Source: Epinephelus fuscoguttatus | Taxonomy: Eukaryota; Chordata; Actinopteri; Perciformes; Serranidae | Direction of reading: 5' to 3' | Assembly (NCBI RefSeq): GCF_011397635.1 | Contig: NC_064753.1 | Span: forward strand, 33,690,322 to 33,754,321 | DNA: 64,000 nt | Part shown: piece by piece, positions 12,601-27,600 of the stretch | How positions within the stretch are numbered: the first letter of the stretch is position 1 | How the letters are laid out: each line of letters starts with the position of its first letter | The notes under the pieces: model-generated | What the model saw: the letters and a program-made list of their open reading frames with translations, nothing else | What the model was told of the DNA's origin: nothing | Database searches by the model: none | Translations under genes and position numbers: made by a program

Positions 12601-15600
12601 GCCTGAAAAATAACTTTCTCGATCCTTACCCACTTTGTGTCCCGGACTCCCATTTCAGAGTCCGACAGCAACTCAGACAGCGACATCTCTGGGAAGAAAG
12701 TGAAAGAGTTAAAGCTGCTGCCGTCTGGATCATCTAAGAAGGAGATGACTCCCCGCAGGCTAACCAAAGGCCCAGAACTACTGAACACCTCAACCAATCA
12801 CACCGCCACCAGCTGCTCCCCTCTCAACCTACAGGTCATCAAGACTCCCACCATTGTCACCAGCTCCAGTGCCTTGGCCTATCACAGCTCTCCAGGCTCT
12901 TCCTCCTACAGTTTAGCTTCTCCATTAGGTAATGTGTTTGAAATATTGGCATGCAGAAAGTGTAAAATGAGGGATGTAGGTCCCATATTAGAAGAAAGGT
13001 TTTTAAATAAAGACTTGATTGCAATGTGCAGCGGAAGAAAAAAAAACATGAGAGATTTTACAAAGAAATAAAATGCTAAAAAAAAATTGGGTAAATGGTT
13101 AAATGTGACCTTTGCTGCTAATCCCGTCTTTTCACTTTCTTATTGTGAATAGCAGATGTTTAATATCATCACACAGGTATATACAGTACCACAGAAATAC
13201 GCTTTAGTGTACAGCGGAGGCCTTGTTTTGTTGCTTGGTTTGCCAAAGAAAGGCCTCTGCAGTTGAATAAAAGAACAGTCCATCATCCTCGGATGACTGT
13301 GAAAAGGGATTGTTACTTTTAGGGAGGCAGGAAGAAGGCAGTTGGTTGTCATGGACTAACCGGAGCTCTCAGGTTCTGTAGGGGCATGCCTAAGAGCCCT
13401 GACAACTTGTTTGGCACAGCAACAAGGTTAACTTCCGCCTCCTTTCAATGCGGAGAGGTTACCCAGATCAGAGAAAATAAGGCATGTGTGTAGCTTGCCA
13501 GAAATAATCCAAGCAGAAATTCCAGTCTTTCCCCTACTGTAAGTGATTTATTTTCTCTCATGCCAGCCTTAAATGGACACTCTTTATCAGACAGTGCCAT
13601 TTGATGTTAATTCACGCATGTGTTCATGTATACTGGGCTTTGCATTTTAGTTTTATGATTTCAGTATGGCAACCCAAAGGAGTGTGTATATGTTATGGCT
13701 GTCCCAAATATCAGTTTGGGGGCACTAAAGTAAGAAATATTAACAATTAATCGAAGCATTGATGGGGGGTTAATGAGAGACAAGGGGGCATTTTATGAAA
13801 CATGAGTTTTCAGTCAATGCATCTAAGATAACATAACAGTTAGTCACTTTGTTTGGATGCAGGTTACAGTGACATTACTCACAATAGCTATAAAAACAAA
13901 ACTTGACGAGACGGCTAAGCTGTTACTTTCAGTTTTCAGATGATTTGCAAAGCTGGTTGTAGATATGTAATATGTCACTTTCCTTTGGCATATCTGTCAG
14001 TCAAATTTTTGGGGGGGTTTTCTGTGAATTTTGAAACTATTCTAGATGCTTGACTTTTTCAACATCTTGTTAGCGCATTTGTAAGTGCGTCACAGGTGGT
14101 TAAACTGTCGGAGTTTCAAAACTAGGCTTATCACTAAGTTTAAATATCCTCGCCTGTGAATAACTAATAATAGTTAGTATTAATGCATGATGAATTATGT
14201 TGGTTTGGTATAGTTGGTAATCTTATAGAAAAATTAATATACTGATTTGGACATCTATTACCATGGCAACAATCAAAGCAGTCAGGTCAGCCCTAGTATC
14301 TACACTGAACAAAAATCTAAGCGCAACACTTTGTTTTTGCTCCCATTTTTCACAGGTTTAATTTAAAGAGCTAAGACTTTTGTCCTGCACTCAGTAGATA
14401 TATTTCTCTCAAATGTCATGGCCAAATTTTGCAAGGGTATTCCATCCATCTGACAGGTGTGGCATATCAAGACACTGATTAAACAGCATCATAACTACAT
14501 AGGTGTGGTTTGCAATGGTCACAATAAGGCCACTCTAAAATGAGCAGTTTGGTTACACAACAAATACCACAGATGTCCCAGGTTTTTGACGGAGCATGCC
14601 ATTGGCATGTCGACTGCAGGAATGTCCACCAGAGACATTCCTGCAGTCAACTGTTGCCTGTGAGCTTAATGTTCATTTCACCACCATAAACCGTCTTGAG
14701 TGTTGTTTCCCTGAATTTGGCAGACGTCCAACCAGCCTCACAACCACACACGTTGGTTACAACAACAAACTGCTTTAAGGTCAAGACCCTGGTGGGGACA
14801 ATAAGTATACAGATGAACTTCCCTTAGACACTTTTTGACAGTTCGTGCAGAAATTCTTCAGTTGTGCAAACCAGTTATTGCATCACCTAATCGGGCGGCT
14901 GATCTCAGACGATCTGGGTGAAGGCACTGGATGTGGAGGTCCTGGGCTGGTGTGGTTGTCGTCAGCATTCATTCGCAGTCAGCATGCCAATGGCACGCTC
15001 ACTAAAACTTGTGACATTGTGTTGTGTGATCTAACTGCACATTTTAGAGCAGCCTTTTATTGTGACCATCCCGAGGCACACTTGTTTCATAATTATGCTG
15101 TTTAATCAGCATCTTGATACCCTACACCTGTCAGGTGGATAAATGATCCTGGAAGAGGTGCTCACTAACAAATTTGTTACCAAAATTTGAGAGAAATATA
15201 TCTGTTGAGTACATGAAAAAAGTCTTAGATATTTAACTTAAACCTGTAAAAAATGGGAGCAAAAACAGAAGTGTTAAAATTTTTGTTCAGTATATTTAAC
15301 TCTGTGGTCACATGGTAAATGCAGTTCTGAAAGGCCAGTGCACATACACATGTACCTGCCAGGTATGATTACTGGTGAGTTCAGGGGCTTTGACTGCTGC
15401 AACTGTACGTGTGTGAGGTTTCCAGTCGTTCTGTAGGATGTGCTGTCAGACTGACGGTTGAACTCTGTCTCTCCACAGGCTTAGGGAAGAGGAAGAGGGT
15501 GATGGATGAGAAGGAGTTGATGATACCTCTGGAGTTGGGGTATGTACAAGAGGCAGAGAGAGAGGAAGCGCTTATAAAACGGTTCACTTCAGAGCGTTCA

Positions 15601-18600
15601 CCTCTGTGCTTGCTCACACAAATGTACGACACACACACACCATTTTTCTGAACAACCGTGATATTGTTTCATTCTTAAAAACCCAGGTGGCGGAGAGAAA
15701 CGAGAATCAAATCAGTGGCTGGGCGGCCGCAGGGTGAGGTGGCCTACTACGCCCCATGTGGCAAGAAACTAAGACAGTATCCAGATGTGATGAAGGTACC
15801 TCGACCTCACAGCGCTGCAGTTTAATCTACATTTGTGATATAGAAGTAAATGTTTTGAGGCATACAGATGAGCAGTTGGGGATTAAAGCGGGAACCACTG
15901 CGGGTGGCATGGTTTACAATTTGGATATTTTGCTAATACTTGCAACACTGCTCATCCACATTTCTCAAACAAATGCTTGTGTATCTGGCTTTGTTGTGTA
16001 TTATCTATGCTATCGCTCCAGCTGCACTCAACCCCCACCCCACCCTGCTTTCTGTGACCCTAATAGTGTGAGATGATATTCTTAGATTCACTTCTTGTGC
16101 CACTTTTTTCACCTCTCCTTCCCCTAAAAAAGTGATTAATGGTTAGTGTTGGGATGCACAGCTTTGGCCCCATTTGCACGGCATATTATAGTCTATAATC
16201 TTCTGTCTTTGCTTCATGAAAAGCTCAACTACGCTAATCGTCAGAACTGCCTTTGAGTGTGCAAAGAGAAAAATGTGTACTCAGTAACATTCACTCACTG
16301 CTCATCAGTCAGTAGGCAGTAAAAAGCCTAGCATGGCCACAGATAAATAAGAAAGGGCCTGAATTGTGCACCCCAAGGTCAGAACCGTTTTTCTCTCCTG
16401 AGAGCTTTTGCTCTTTTTTTGTCCCCCTGGCTTTTATAATGATTAGTAGCACTGCACAGATGCACACTGTAATCTTAGACTCCCTCCAATCTAGTGCTTC
16501 CCAGTTGCTTTTCAATGTCGCTAATTTCACAGTTTTTTTTTTCTGCCTAAACCAACGCCATTATTATTTTCTCTTCTGTAGTATCTATCCAGAAATGGAA
16601 TAAATGGCATCACGCGTGATAATTTTAGCTTCAGTGCAAAGATAAGGGTTGGTGACTTCTATGAAGCCAGAGAAGGACCCCAGGTGACTTGCCTTTCATC
16701 TCTCTCTCTCTATCTCTCTCTCTTCGTGATCCCTGTTCATCTTTTCATCTAGCGGCAGGCAAAGCTTCATGCAGCAGTCACTGTCAGGGCATGAATAGGA
16801 ATCAACCAAAAGCCTCAGTAGTCCTAGTTCTTAGACCTCTCACTGTGCATGGATAAATGTAATAATCAGCTGACATTACTTCCACAGGTGACCAGTGATA
16901 TATGCCATGTTATGTGTCTGTGATACACAGAGATAAATTTGAAAATGGATGTGTGTATAATAGGAAGCAGAATAGAGAAAATCCACACAGTGCTGAGGGA
17001 CCAGAGGAAGACAGATCAGTAAATGACTATTAAAAATCTATTTAACGCATTATTGTTCATTATAGAGAATATGATATATAAAATGCACATTATTTTCACA
17101 GCTGTAGAACACACCCAGATTAGTCCAGCTAGCTAAAAATCAAATTGTTCCTTAGTCACATGAATGTACATCAACGTGTCGTTCACTGTCTCACCTCTCC
17201 GCACCCTTCCCAATCTCTCCATCGCCATGTTTCTCTCACTCCAGGGTTTACAGTGGAGCCTCTTGAAGGAAGAGGAGGTAATTCCTCGTATTTTGGCGAT
17301 GGAAGGTCGCAGGGGTCGCCCCCCTAGTTCAGACCGCCAGTCAGCGAGTGACGGTGGCAAAGGTTCCCGACGGAGAAAGGGACGGCCTCCTAATGTGGGC
17401 GATCCGTTGGTGCCCGAGGGCCCCAGTCCCAGTGAGGTCAAGCTGCTGCGCAAACTGGAGGCTCAAGGTGAGCATGGGAAATGAGGCCTGAAATATGTTT
17501 GTCATGAGTGTGTGTCCATTAATCAAGCAGTCATTATACAGGTAGCAGAGGTTAAGGAAGGGGTTTCAGTTTTAAATATTTTTTTATCATATGGATGTCA
17601 CTTTTTTAATGTCATGCTTCATATGCACCTGTTACTGTAATAAGGAATGTTTTTAATTACTTCATCAAAGTAATGTACCTTATTATATTTAATTTATTTT
17701 TGATTACGTGTCAAATGTTTCAAACTGGGCAATAAAGCTGAGAAGTCCTAAAACCAGGCAGTTCAATGCTGACTGTATTTTTACCGCTGGTAGCTTCACA
17801 CAGCACAGTAGGGCAGAGCCCTTTTCTGATGTCATACAGAAAATACTGTTGCACAACAAAGCCATGGTCATCCAGCTCAGCATGGTCGAATGGTCGCAGG
17901 CATGGCAGACTCCAGTCGCTTAGAAATGCGCATTGATTTGATTGGCCAAGGAAAGGCGGTGCAAAATCAAGCAAGACAGCCAATCAAAAACACGGCTCAA
18001 AATTGGAGTGCGTGCTAATGACTGGAGCCTGCCTGGACGTAGAGACAGCTCTTAAACCATCCTACCCATGATGGTCTTGCACTCAGATTTGTCCCAACAG
18101 CTTTGGTGACCTGTGAGAACGCATCCCTCCACGGCAAACAGATACTAAGCCACAGAATGAATGTTGTATAATATGAGCTTTTTTTAGTTATATACATATT
18201 TTTACAGTTACAGATTACAGTTACAGTTATTTTATATGATATATATTTTATGATATAATTACGTAATGCCGTAAATGTAACTTACCTTCCTACACTGTTC
18301 ATGTGTAGTAATACAGATATTTTTTAAGATAAATTAGCAGTTTTCTTTTTTGATGTCGCTGGGTGTGGTTTTGATCATAACATAACTGCAGATACTGTTA
18401 TTACAAGGTAAAAACATTTGTTATGCAACCAGAAACCTCTGGTGGTCAGTTCCACCCTCATAAAAATATTTTAATCATGTACATTTTAGTATTCTCAAAT
18501 GTCAACAGAGAAATATAAAAATGTATGTCAATTCTTACAGGGAAAAAATGACAAGTATGTCAATCAAGTGTGTTAGGTCAGGCTACAGTCTCCTGAAACT

Positions 18601-21600
18601 TCTCACTGACAATGCCTTTCTTCCCACTCTGTGCAGAAATAGCCCGACAGGCTGCCCAGATGAAACTGATGAGAAAACTGGAAAAGCAGGCACTGGCGCG
18701 TGCAGCCAAAGAAGCTCGGAAACAGCAAGGTAAACATATGTGTTTAGTGTGTGTGAGTTGTAAACAGGAGCTAAGTGCCATGCTGGTGTTTTGTTTTTTT
18801 TTTGTTGGTCAGTCGGTCACTTGGAACCTCTTCATAAAGTATGAAGATGAGCAGGGCCTTTGGGGACATGGATGCTGATTATACAGTCTTTGTTCGTGTG
18901 TATGTTCATATTTATTTCCATCACTGTAAAGCATAAGCTTCAATCTTCTCTCTGCTCTAATCTGTTTTGCTTCCATGCTGCTGGTTTCAAACATTATACA
19001 ATTTAATTCCTATACACGATGTTACAGCAAAAAAGTCAAATCAAAATCTCAAGACTGTTTGCTTGACCTCATTGAAACTCAGAACCAGACATTTCATACA
19101 TATTTTGAAATTTGTAATGCACCAATACATTTGAATAAGTCACTCTGTCTGTGTTCTGATTGTGACTGTAGGCTTATGGCTGGTTAAACTTTCCGGTTTC
19201 TAATATGCACCTCACTTCTCGGAAGTTCTCGTTGCCTCTGAGGGACTTCGAATTTTACATGCTGTTATTGCTGATAATGTTTGTCATTGTTTTAATGAGT
19301 GTGTCTGTGTGTTTTTGTTGTTGTTTTGCATGACTGACTCATCTTCGTCGCAATCTAGTTCTCCGAATTTCTTGGCCTCTCGTGTAAAATACATCTTGAT
19401 CTCACTGAGACCTCCTGAATAAATAAAGCTCGACAACTGTTATTCTCTCCGAGATGAATACAGCCGGTAGCCCAGCTTTGTAGGTCATTTTTGTAGACGC
19501 TAATGTAACATTGAACTTGAATCTTGCAGCTATCATGGCAGCGGAGGAGAGGAGGAAGCAGAAGGAGCAGATCAAGATCCTCAAGCAGCAGGTGGGTGCG
19601 CTTTAAGTGTGTGCTGACAAATCTTTTTTTTTCTCCCTTTCTCCTTATCTAAGTGTCCTGACACACGTAGTCCCTGTGCACACCGCAGGAAATGCTGAAT
19701 GGTTATTTTGTGATGCTTTAAAGCTTTTTTCAATCACCATCATTACTTCTAGTGCTAAACTTATTGTTGTTATTTGGAATAGAGTGGTTAGAAAATGATT
19801 TTATCTGAGGATGTTTTCCAATTTCGAAAATATTAAGAGATTATGGGCTTTTTTTTTTTTTTTACAGGAGAAGATCAAGCGTATTCAGCAGATTCGGATG
19901 GAGAAGGAACTCAGGGCGCAGCAAATTTTGGAGGTACAGAATCTGATCCAACAGCACCTCTGATTAAGCAGAACATTCCTGGATAGCTACAGCCCCTCAG
20001 TCTATAGTGTTTTAATCTTCCTAAAGCTCATTACTGAACAGCAGCATGCATTGGTGGGAGTTGCGTCTTCTTAGGCATAATTCCACATGGAACTAATGCT
20101 AAATTGGTCTTGGTTGACGGCTGTTGAATATTAAAATGGCTGTTGCTGCCTCTTCAGACCTTATTTAAATTGGACAGAAAAGTCTTTTTTTCTTCAGACA
20201 ACAGTAACAGTTTAGCATAAGTGGGTCGAGAGAGAAAAAAAAAGGTGCTGTTTTCCGCACACACATGCAAAGATGCATGCGCACACACACACACATGCAG
20301 GCGCACACAATTATACTGTAGGAGCTTCAAAGTGTTTTAGCAGGACTAAATCAATTTTGAGTTGACACGGTTGACAAGCCACTCTTAACGGGAGGCTTCA
20401 ACATTTTCACAATTAGGTGTTAAAGAGATACATTATTCATTCGCTGTGTTTTACAAATTTGACTGGCATTCAGAGGCGTAAAATCTTTGCTCAAACCAGA
20501 AAACTGCAAACAATCAGTTAAAGTGCAGCAAAGCCCTCACCCAAGACTGATTGATATATGTCGGTGAAACTTGACCTTAATCTTTATTCATAGGCCAAAC
20601 GGAAAAAGAAGGAGGAAGCCGCCAATGCCAAAATATTGGAGGCTGAAAAACGGATAAAGGTATGTTTATGATTTGAATTTAAACAGGTGTAAATATTCAT
20701 ACATGTGTGGCGTGGAGCGGTTTTTGATCACACGAGTCAGATTATTTCGCATGTAGTGCGATGTGGGGCAATAAAATTACAGCGGCCCTTTGAAATGTGC
20801 TGAAATTCCATCAGTATTGGGACAATGGAAGCATATTGATTTTTCCTTCATCTTCTCTTTCTTGCCTTCAAGGAGAAAGAGTTGAGGAGACAGCAGGCGG
20901 AGATTCTCAAACACCAGGTAGGCATCCACTACAACTTGCTCTGCCTCTTGAATGTAATAGTCACTGCTGAAATAAAACCATTTACCTCAAACTTTTTGGA
21001 ATGTGACAAGTGTGTGTGTGTGTGTGTGTGTGAACGTGCGAGTGTGTGAGCGTGTGTATTTAAGTACAAGGCATGTATGAGTATATATATAAATTTGCTT
21101 AATAGCCAAACATCCATAAAATGAGTATTTCTCTTTATTAAACGCCATGCTTTTTGGTATTGGATATTATTTCTGTTCCATAATATTTTGCCAACTCTCT
21201 CTGCCAGGAGTTGGAGAGGCATAGACTAGATATGGTATGGGTATGTTTATTTTTGTACATCTAACACCTGCATCGTGTAACTGGTTGTGTTATGGTTGTC
21301 ATAGCAATGCATTAAGTGTAGCACTGGCTGCTGTCATACTACATTCTTCTGCATGGCTTTCCAGCAAAACCAACAAAAGAGAAAAAAAAAAAGAGTCAGT
21401 ATGCTGCCTCCATCTGCTCGTCCTGAGGGACAACTGACCCTGTCACGGTGGCCAGGCAGCTTCTGTCCCCTCCCCCCCATCCTCCCCCCCTTCTACTCAG
21501 AATGCATTGCAAAGACTGCTAGCCAATCCACACTCACTGTCTCAAAGTGCACTCGAGGAGTTTCCATCCATCACATACATTGTCTAACTGTTGTATTGGA

Positions 21601-24600
21601 GTAGCCTGTGTTACCCATGAGTGCTTGACGATTTCGGCCCAGACATTGAGCTTGTGTCTGTTCGTCCGTGCATCTGTTCTGCAGTCCACAGAGTGCTGGA
21701 CTTTAACCTGCCCCATCCCAGCCCCTCTGTCATTCACTGTTCCTGTACTCTGCACAAAGAATGAAAACAGCTACTGAGAGTCATTTTGTCTTTATGGTGG
21801 AGATACTTCCCCCTCAGTTTGTCGAGGGTTACAGCACAACCTTTGCTTCAAAACAAACCTGATCGAGTGTAGAACAAACATGTAATCAATTCCACCACAG
21901 GGACAAACATGGCTCTGCGTAGCATTTTATTTTGGCCTGGCTGTCCTGCTTGTAGCCCTTCTCACTCATACACAGTCACAGCTGAATCTAAAGGTCTGCC
22001 TATCTGTTTCACAGTGGACTCTGAGCCGATTGTTGCATTAACCCTTTGTACCTTCACTCGGAGCACGATGAAGGGGAGCAAATTGAGATACATGATATAA
22101 TCCTGGTGTTTACGGTTGTCGCATGCAGTTGCATTGCTTTTAAATTTTACCGTAGCCTGTTATCATAATATCCTTGAACACATTTGATGTTTTTGATGAA
22201 TTAGAAAGCCCGAAAAAAGCTGAGGCTGTCCTTTCTGAATGTGTCCTTTTTGAAGTTTTTTTTCCATTTGTAGATAAATCAAACCAATAAGGACATTGAA
22301 ATATTGTAGCAGAGTGCTTGGCATCTAGCCTGTTTTGTTTATCACAGTGACAAAACAATCCTCACAAAGAGCCCATTTTAGTCACTGTGTGCTGGAAATG
22401 TCCTTGGCAAGCCCTAATAGTGGCAATTGTGTCTTTCTGGTGGATCACAGAGGGAGTGACAGCCTGATACGGAGGAGCGGGAAACCTAAAGAGATCAAAT
22501 AAAATGATAGTCAGTCACCGGTGATTCCTGTGCCCTTTTGCAGCAGACTGTGTATCATGCACCAAAGAACAACATAGATGTCTCATCCTCAGCAGTCGCA
22601 TACTGTGCTAATACTTACGCTGCCAAAACCACTGAAGTGGAACTGCTCTGTTTGTTGCTAGTCTTTACCATCCACTCCTATTTGCCGTCCCCTCACCAAA
22701 TATTATGAGAATGACGTGTCAAAAAAACCATTAGCATTGACTCATGTAATAGAATTTATTGTTTTGATCATGCCAATGTGGCATGTCAGAGGACTTCTGG
22801 CAACCAGCATTTTGTTGCTTTTGTTGTGTCAGCTTTAGTTTAGAGGCGCCGCCACCGATTCCAGCTGCTTCTCTTTTTTGAGCCTGTCATCACATCTACT
22901 TTGTATCGCATCTTTGTGTCGCTTTTTGGTTGTCATCGTATTACTGTACTCTTCACTTTATGCTTCCACCATACATGTGAAAGTGTATACATGTGAAGCA
23001 TCGTTTTGTGTTTGTTCAAGTATGGTGCCTCTATTGAATTCAGCGCATCACAATTTTACATTAATGCATACTAAATTTAGTCGACCTTGAGTGCTGTATG
23101 TGCAATGTGTGCTTGTTAATGTGCCTGTGTTTTTGCCACTCTAGGAGAGGGAGAGGAGAAGGCAACATGTAATGCTGATGAAGGCTGTTGAGGCTCGCAA
23201 GAAAGCAGAGGTAGCCCATATGCACACAAATAAATGCAGACACACACACACACACACACACAGTCCACTCCACTAAAAGAGCCTAAGTCATTATTCCCTG
23301 GATGGATTCCCGCTTTCTCTCCTTTCTGTGCGCTCTTCCCCTCCATTCATTTTTTTTCTACACACTTACCAAGTCAAAAGATTCTGGCCCTCAAGCACTT
23401 TTCTTTTGAATGCACAGCAGCATTAGGCTGAATTCTAATACTGCTCAGCAAAGTCAAGTAAACCTTCTTGTCTGTTTTCACACACACTCACACACGCACG
23501 TACACACATGCATATACACAAATGCACACGCACACTTTGCTTCCTTAATGCTCTCTTGAATTTTGGACTCTCCAGGAGCGTGAGCGCTTGCGGCAGGAGA
23601 AAAGGGATGAGAAGCGCCTGAACAAAGAGCGTAAACTGGAGCAACGGAGGCTGGAGCTGGAGATAGCGAGGGAACTGAAGAAGCCAAATGAAGACATGTG
23701 TCTGTCTGATCACAAGGTAGTTAAGATAGTAGCTCAGCCGGTCAGTGCTGAGGGCATTAAGTTGATCACCAAAGCAAAAATAAATCAAATTTCAGTCAAT
23801 GCACACTTTGATGTACTGTAACTGTCAGTTATTGTCATTTAAGTGCAGCTAAATACATTGACTTAGAGCAGGAGGGCGGCACACTCACAAAATTCCTGTC
23901 AGCTATTATTATTAGAATTAATTTTTTATTTAAATAATTAGTATTAGACAGACACATTTCCTCAATGGTCACCACTTCAATAAGACCACATGGTAGTGAG
24001 CATGTTTATGTGTGGTGGTGTGTGCCCTCAAGTGGTGAAAGAAGAGTACTGCATACTGTAGAAAATAAGCAGTCATCACAATAAATTGGAAAGCACCATC
24101 TTGATAACAGTCAGCAGATGTGAGATATAATGACAGCGTTTTTCCCATTTTCCCATAGCTTTTAAAACCATAATTGTCTCTAGTCCAAATTGGATTTAAT
24201 GTATTTCTTTCTCAATAACACACACAACAGTAATGAATGCGGCTAACCATCCTACAACTTTACCCACTTTCCTTTGTGCAGCCTCTCCCTGAGTTCTCCC
24301 GCATTCCTGGACTCATCCTGCCAGGACGCGCTGTGTCTGACTGCCTGATGCTGATGCAGTTCCTGCGAGGCTTCGGGAAGGTTTTGGGGCTCGATCTGAA
24401 TGCAGACGTGCCAACCCTGGGCATGCTGCAGGAGGGCTTGCTCAATGTCGGGGACAGCATGGGCCAGGTCCAAGACCTTCTGGTCAAACTGCTCGCTCTG
24501 GCAGTCTGTGATCCAGGTTTGCCACCTGGTCAAAAGGTGAGCTAGTTCAAAGTTCATTAAGTTGTGTATTGTATAACTGAACTGGTGTATGATTTTGAGC

Positions 24601-27600
24601 CAGCAGAGCCAGCTTGAGGATTACACCTGAGGGTGTTACAGCGTTATAATACATTAAGTTTATTAGTATTGTTATGTATTGGTTTACACACCAAACGCAT
24701 GATAAACTGAGTGAATATGATGCACTGCTTACAACTAAAGTATCCATCATAATATCAAGGAGTGAGTACTAGAGCAGTCATAGGTTTGACCAACTTTACA
24801 GGACATCCAAAAACAAAAAATGACCGTATTTTATCAGAATTTTTAATATTATAAAGCTTCGTAATCAACCAATATGTTGAGATATATTGAAAAAATACTT
24901 TCAAGTAAGTGCACTTAACACTCTTTTTGGCCCCAGTAGTTCAGTGTGAGCAGTGTTGAGTCTTTTGGTTTTTGAATGATAATGTATTTGGAGCTTTAAT
25001 TTGATATATATAACTCATTTTCACCCAAAACGTCACTGACACCCCTCTGATTTTTGACCTTGATATGTTGTATGATGACCTTGCACCTACTAAAGCACTT
25101 ACACATTTTAAAATATTTCTTAAAGGCTAATCCACCAGTCATTACTTTACTTTGAAAGGGACCTTTCTTCAAAATGATTACTGTTACTATGGATATTTTG
25201 ATATAATTATCAGTGTTTCTGAAGCTTTGTGTTCATCAGCTTAACTCACTCATCATCTTCTCCTTCTCCGTCAGACAAAAACCATGCTGGGGGACCACCT
25301 GACCAACGTTGGCATCAACAGGGATAATGTGTCTGAGGTGCTACAGATGTACATGGGGGCCCATTGTGCCAATACAGAACTGGCCCCTCTGGCCCTTAGT
25401 CTGAAGACCAAGGCCTTCCAGGCCCACACACCTGCCCAGAAGGCCTCAATCCTGGGTTTCCTGGCTAATGAGCTGGCCTGCAGCAAAGCTGTTATCAGGT
25501 AGGAGAAGCAGCTGAGACTATAGAAGTGAGATTCAGCACTGTACTTGTTTATTTGATGTACTCTGTGTCAGTATCAGATCGTTTGATGGTTATAAAGTGG
25601 TCCACAATACTTCCTTTATCTCTGGATTCACATGAGTACAAAAACAAAATTGGAAATCCGACACCAACCACTCCCTGAAAGAATATAAATTTAATATAAA
25701 TCCTAAATATATTCCTCTACTGTGTACTGTATGTGCTTTTAGATTGCTTAACAGTGGAGTTATTCATTAGCCAGTGATGTTATGCTTTACTGATGCAGTG
25801 GAAAACGCTTAATAAAGCTGCAGTAGGGAGCAGTAATTTGCAGTAGAGTCTTTTTGATTATAAGGAAATTATGTAAGTATTAATTTGTGCTCCGGGATAC
25901 CAGCTTATTAAACTTTTTACTTTGGCTGTAGATAGTTGCCAGCCTCCCTCAGCTTTTATCTTTTGCTCAATATATTTGTTACTACTCTCTGAGAATACCA
26001 AAACCATGGAGGCACAGTCACAGCTGTAACTGACTTGACTGCATTTCCTCTTCTAGTGAGATCGACAAGAGCCTGGATCAGATGGCAAACATGAGGAAGG
26101 ACAAGATCATTATGGAGGGAAAACTGAAGAAGTAAGTTTTTTTTAAATCTTAAAACAAAAAACAACACTTTAATTACCTGCACACTGTCATGCTGAACCT
26201 GTGCTTGTATTTGTGCAGGTTGAGGACCATTTATGCCAAGCGCACTGGAAAGAGGGAGGCCAGTATGGGTGTGGAGGAGAACCAGTCTGTCGGCACTCCA
26301 TCCTCTGCCGCCAAAAACAAGAGAAAACTGGCTGCAGACAGCGATGATGAGGACGACGATGATGATGACAGTGATGACCAGGCGGATGAGGAGGATGATG
26401 AGGAGGAAGAAGAATTGAAGAAGGTTAGAAAAGTGGATACATATGATGAGGTATAAAACAATTGATCAATCTGTGGATCCATTATAGAAACGGACCATGG
26501 AAGGTTGCTCACAGATATTTACTGTGTTTGTTTTGTCCCGTCAGGATGAAGTCGACCAGGCCACCAGTCTGGAGGAGCTGGAAAAGCAGATAGAGAAGTT
26601 GGCCAAGGTAGGCTCTTCTTTAAAATGTACAAATGATGTAACTAAGTTAAAGGGACAGTTCAACCCAGAATCAAAAATACATATTTTCCCTATTACCTGT
26701 AGTGCTATTTATCAATTTAGATTGTTTTGGTGTGAGTTACAGAGTGTTGGAGATATCGGCCGTAGAGATGTCTGCCTTCTTCCAACAGCAATTTGTCTTT
26801 CCAGAAATCATGACCTGGTTACTCAAGATAATCTACATATCTTGTTGTGAACAGTTGCATGTAGGAACTATTTTCTTTGTAACAAGCAACACTCACCAAC
26901 CACATCAGCATGCAGACGGTGGCGGTAGTCTGTATTTCTCATTAAAAAGGCAAACTGGGAGACCAACAGGACAGATTCGAGAGGCTAGTTGGCACATTTA
27001 CAGCACAACCTGATGTTTAAAGAACAAAGGATATACTGTAAAACTTTAATTAATAGCCCGTACAACTGTATCTGGGACAGGCCTTTAATTCCTTTTACAC
27101 AAACTGTTGCTCAGCAAAGATGGGAAATAGAATCAAATTGTGTCTTTAAACCAGTATGGATATTACTTGTATAATAATTAGCCTTCAGATAACATATCAA
27201 GTATGAATCATTCATTTGATCAAGCTCCACAGACAGACAGTGCATCAGAGAGATTACAGCGCCCGACATACTGACACAGCAACACTTTACGCTGTTAAAA
27301 TAATACTCACAACTTGGATTAATTTTTGTGAAAAACTTTTTTGATTCTTTCAATCTTAGGACCCTTACAGACTAAAGATATATGAATAACATACAGGGTA
27401 ATTTTATGTATGTATTGTATGTGAACATGTCATGACAATAAAGGCATTCATTCATTCACTCATTCAACCTGGTTTTCTATAACAAAGAAAACTGCTTGGT
27501 AACCAGACCAGGTGTCTAACTGAGACGGTGTTTATTTGTCAAAATGTGTAGCCACACCGGGCTAATAAAAGGGACTGGGCGTTTAATTGGGAGTTGGCTT

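Larger units (their letters stand above)
12929..15478 (+). other. baz2b intron between exons 8 and 9
   Basis: Contains the 13731-13885 repeat copy and the Tc1/mariner remnant (14303-15292). I see nothing identifiable in the rest (12,930-13,730 and 13,890-14,300). Confidence 0.6.
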
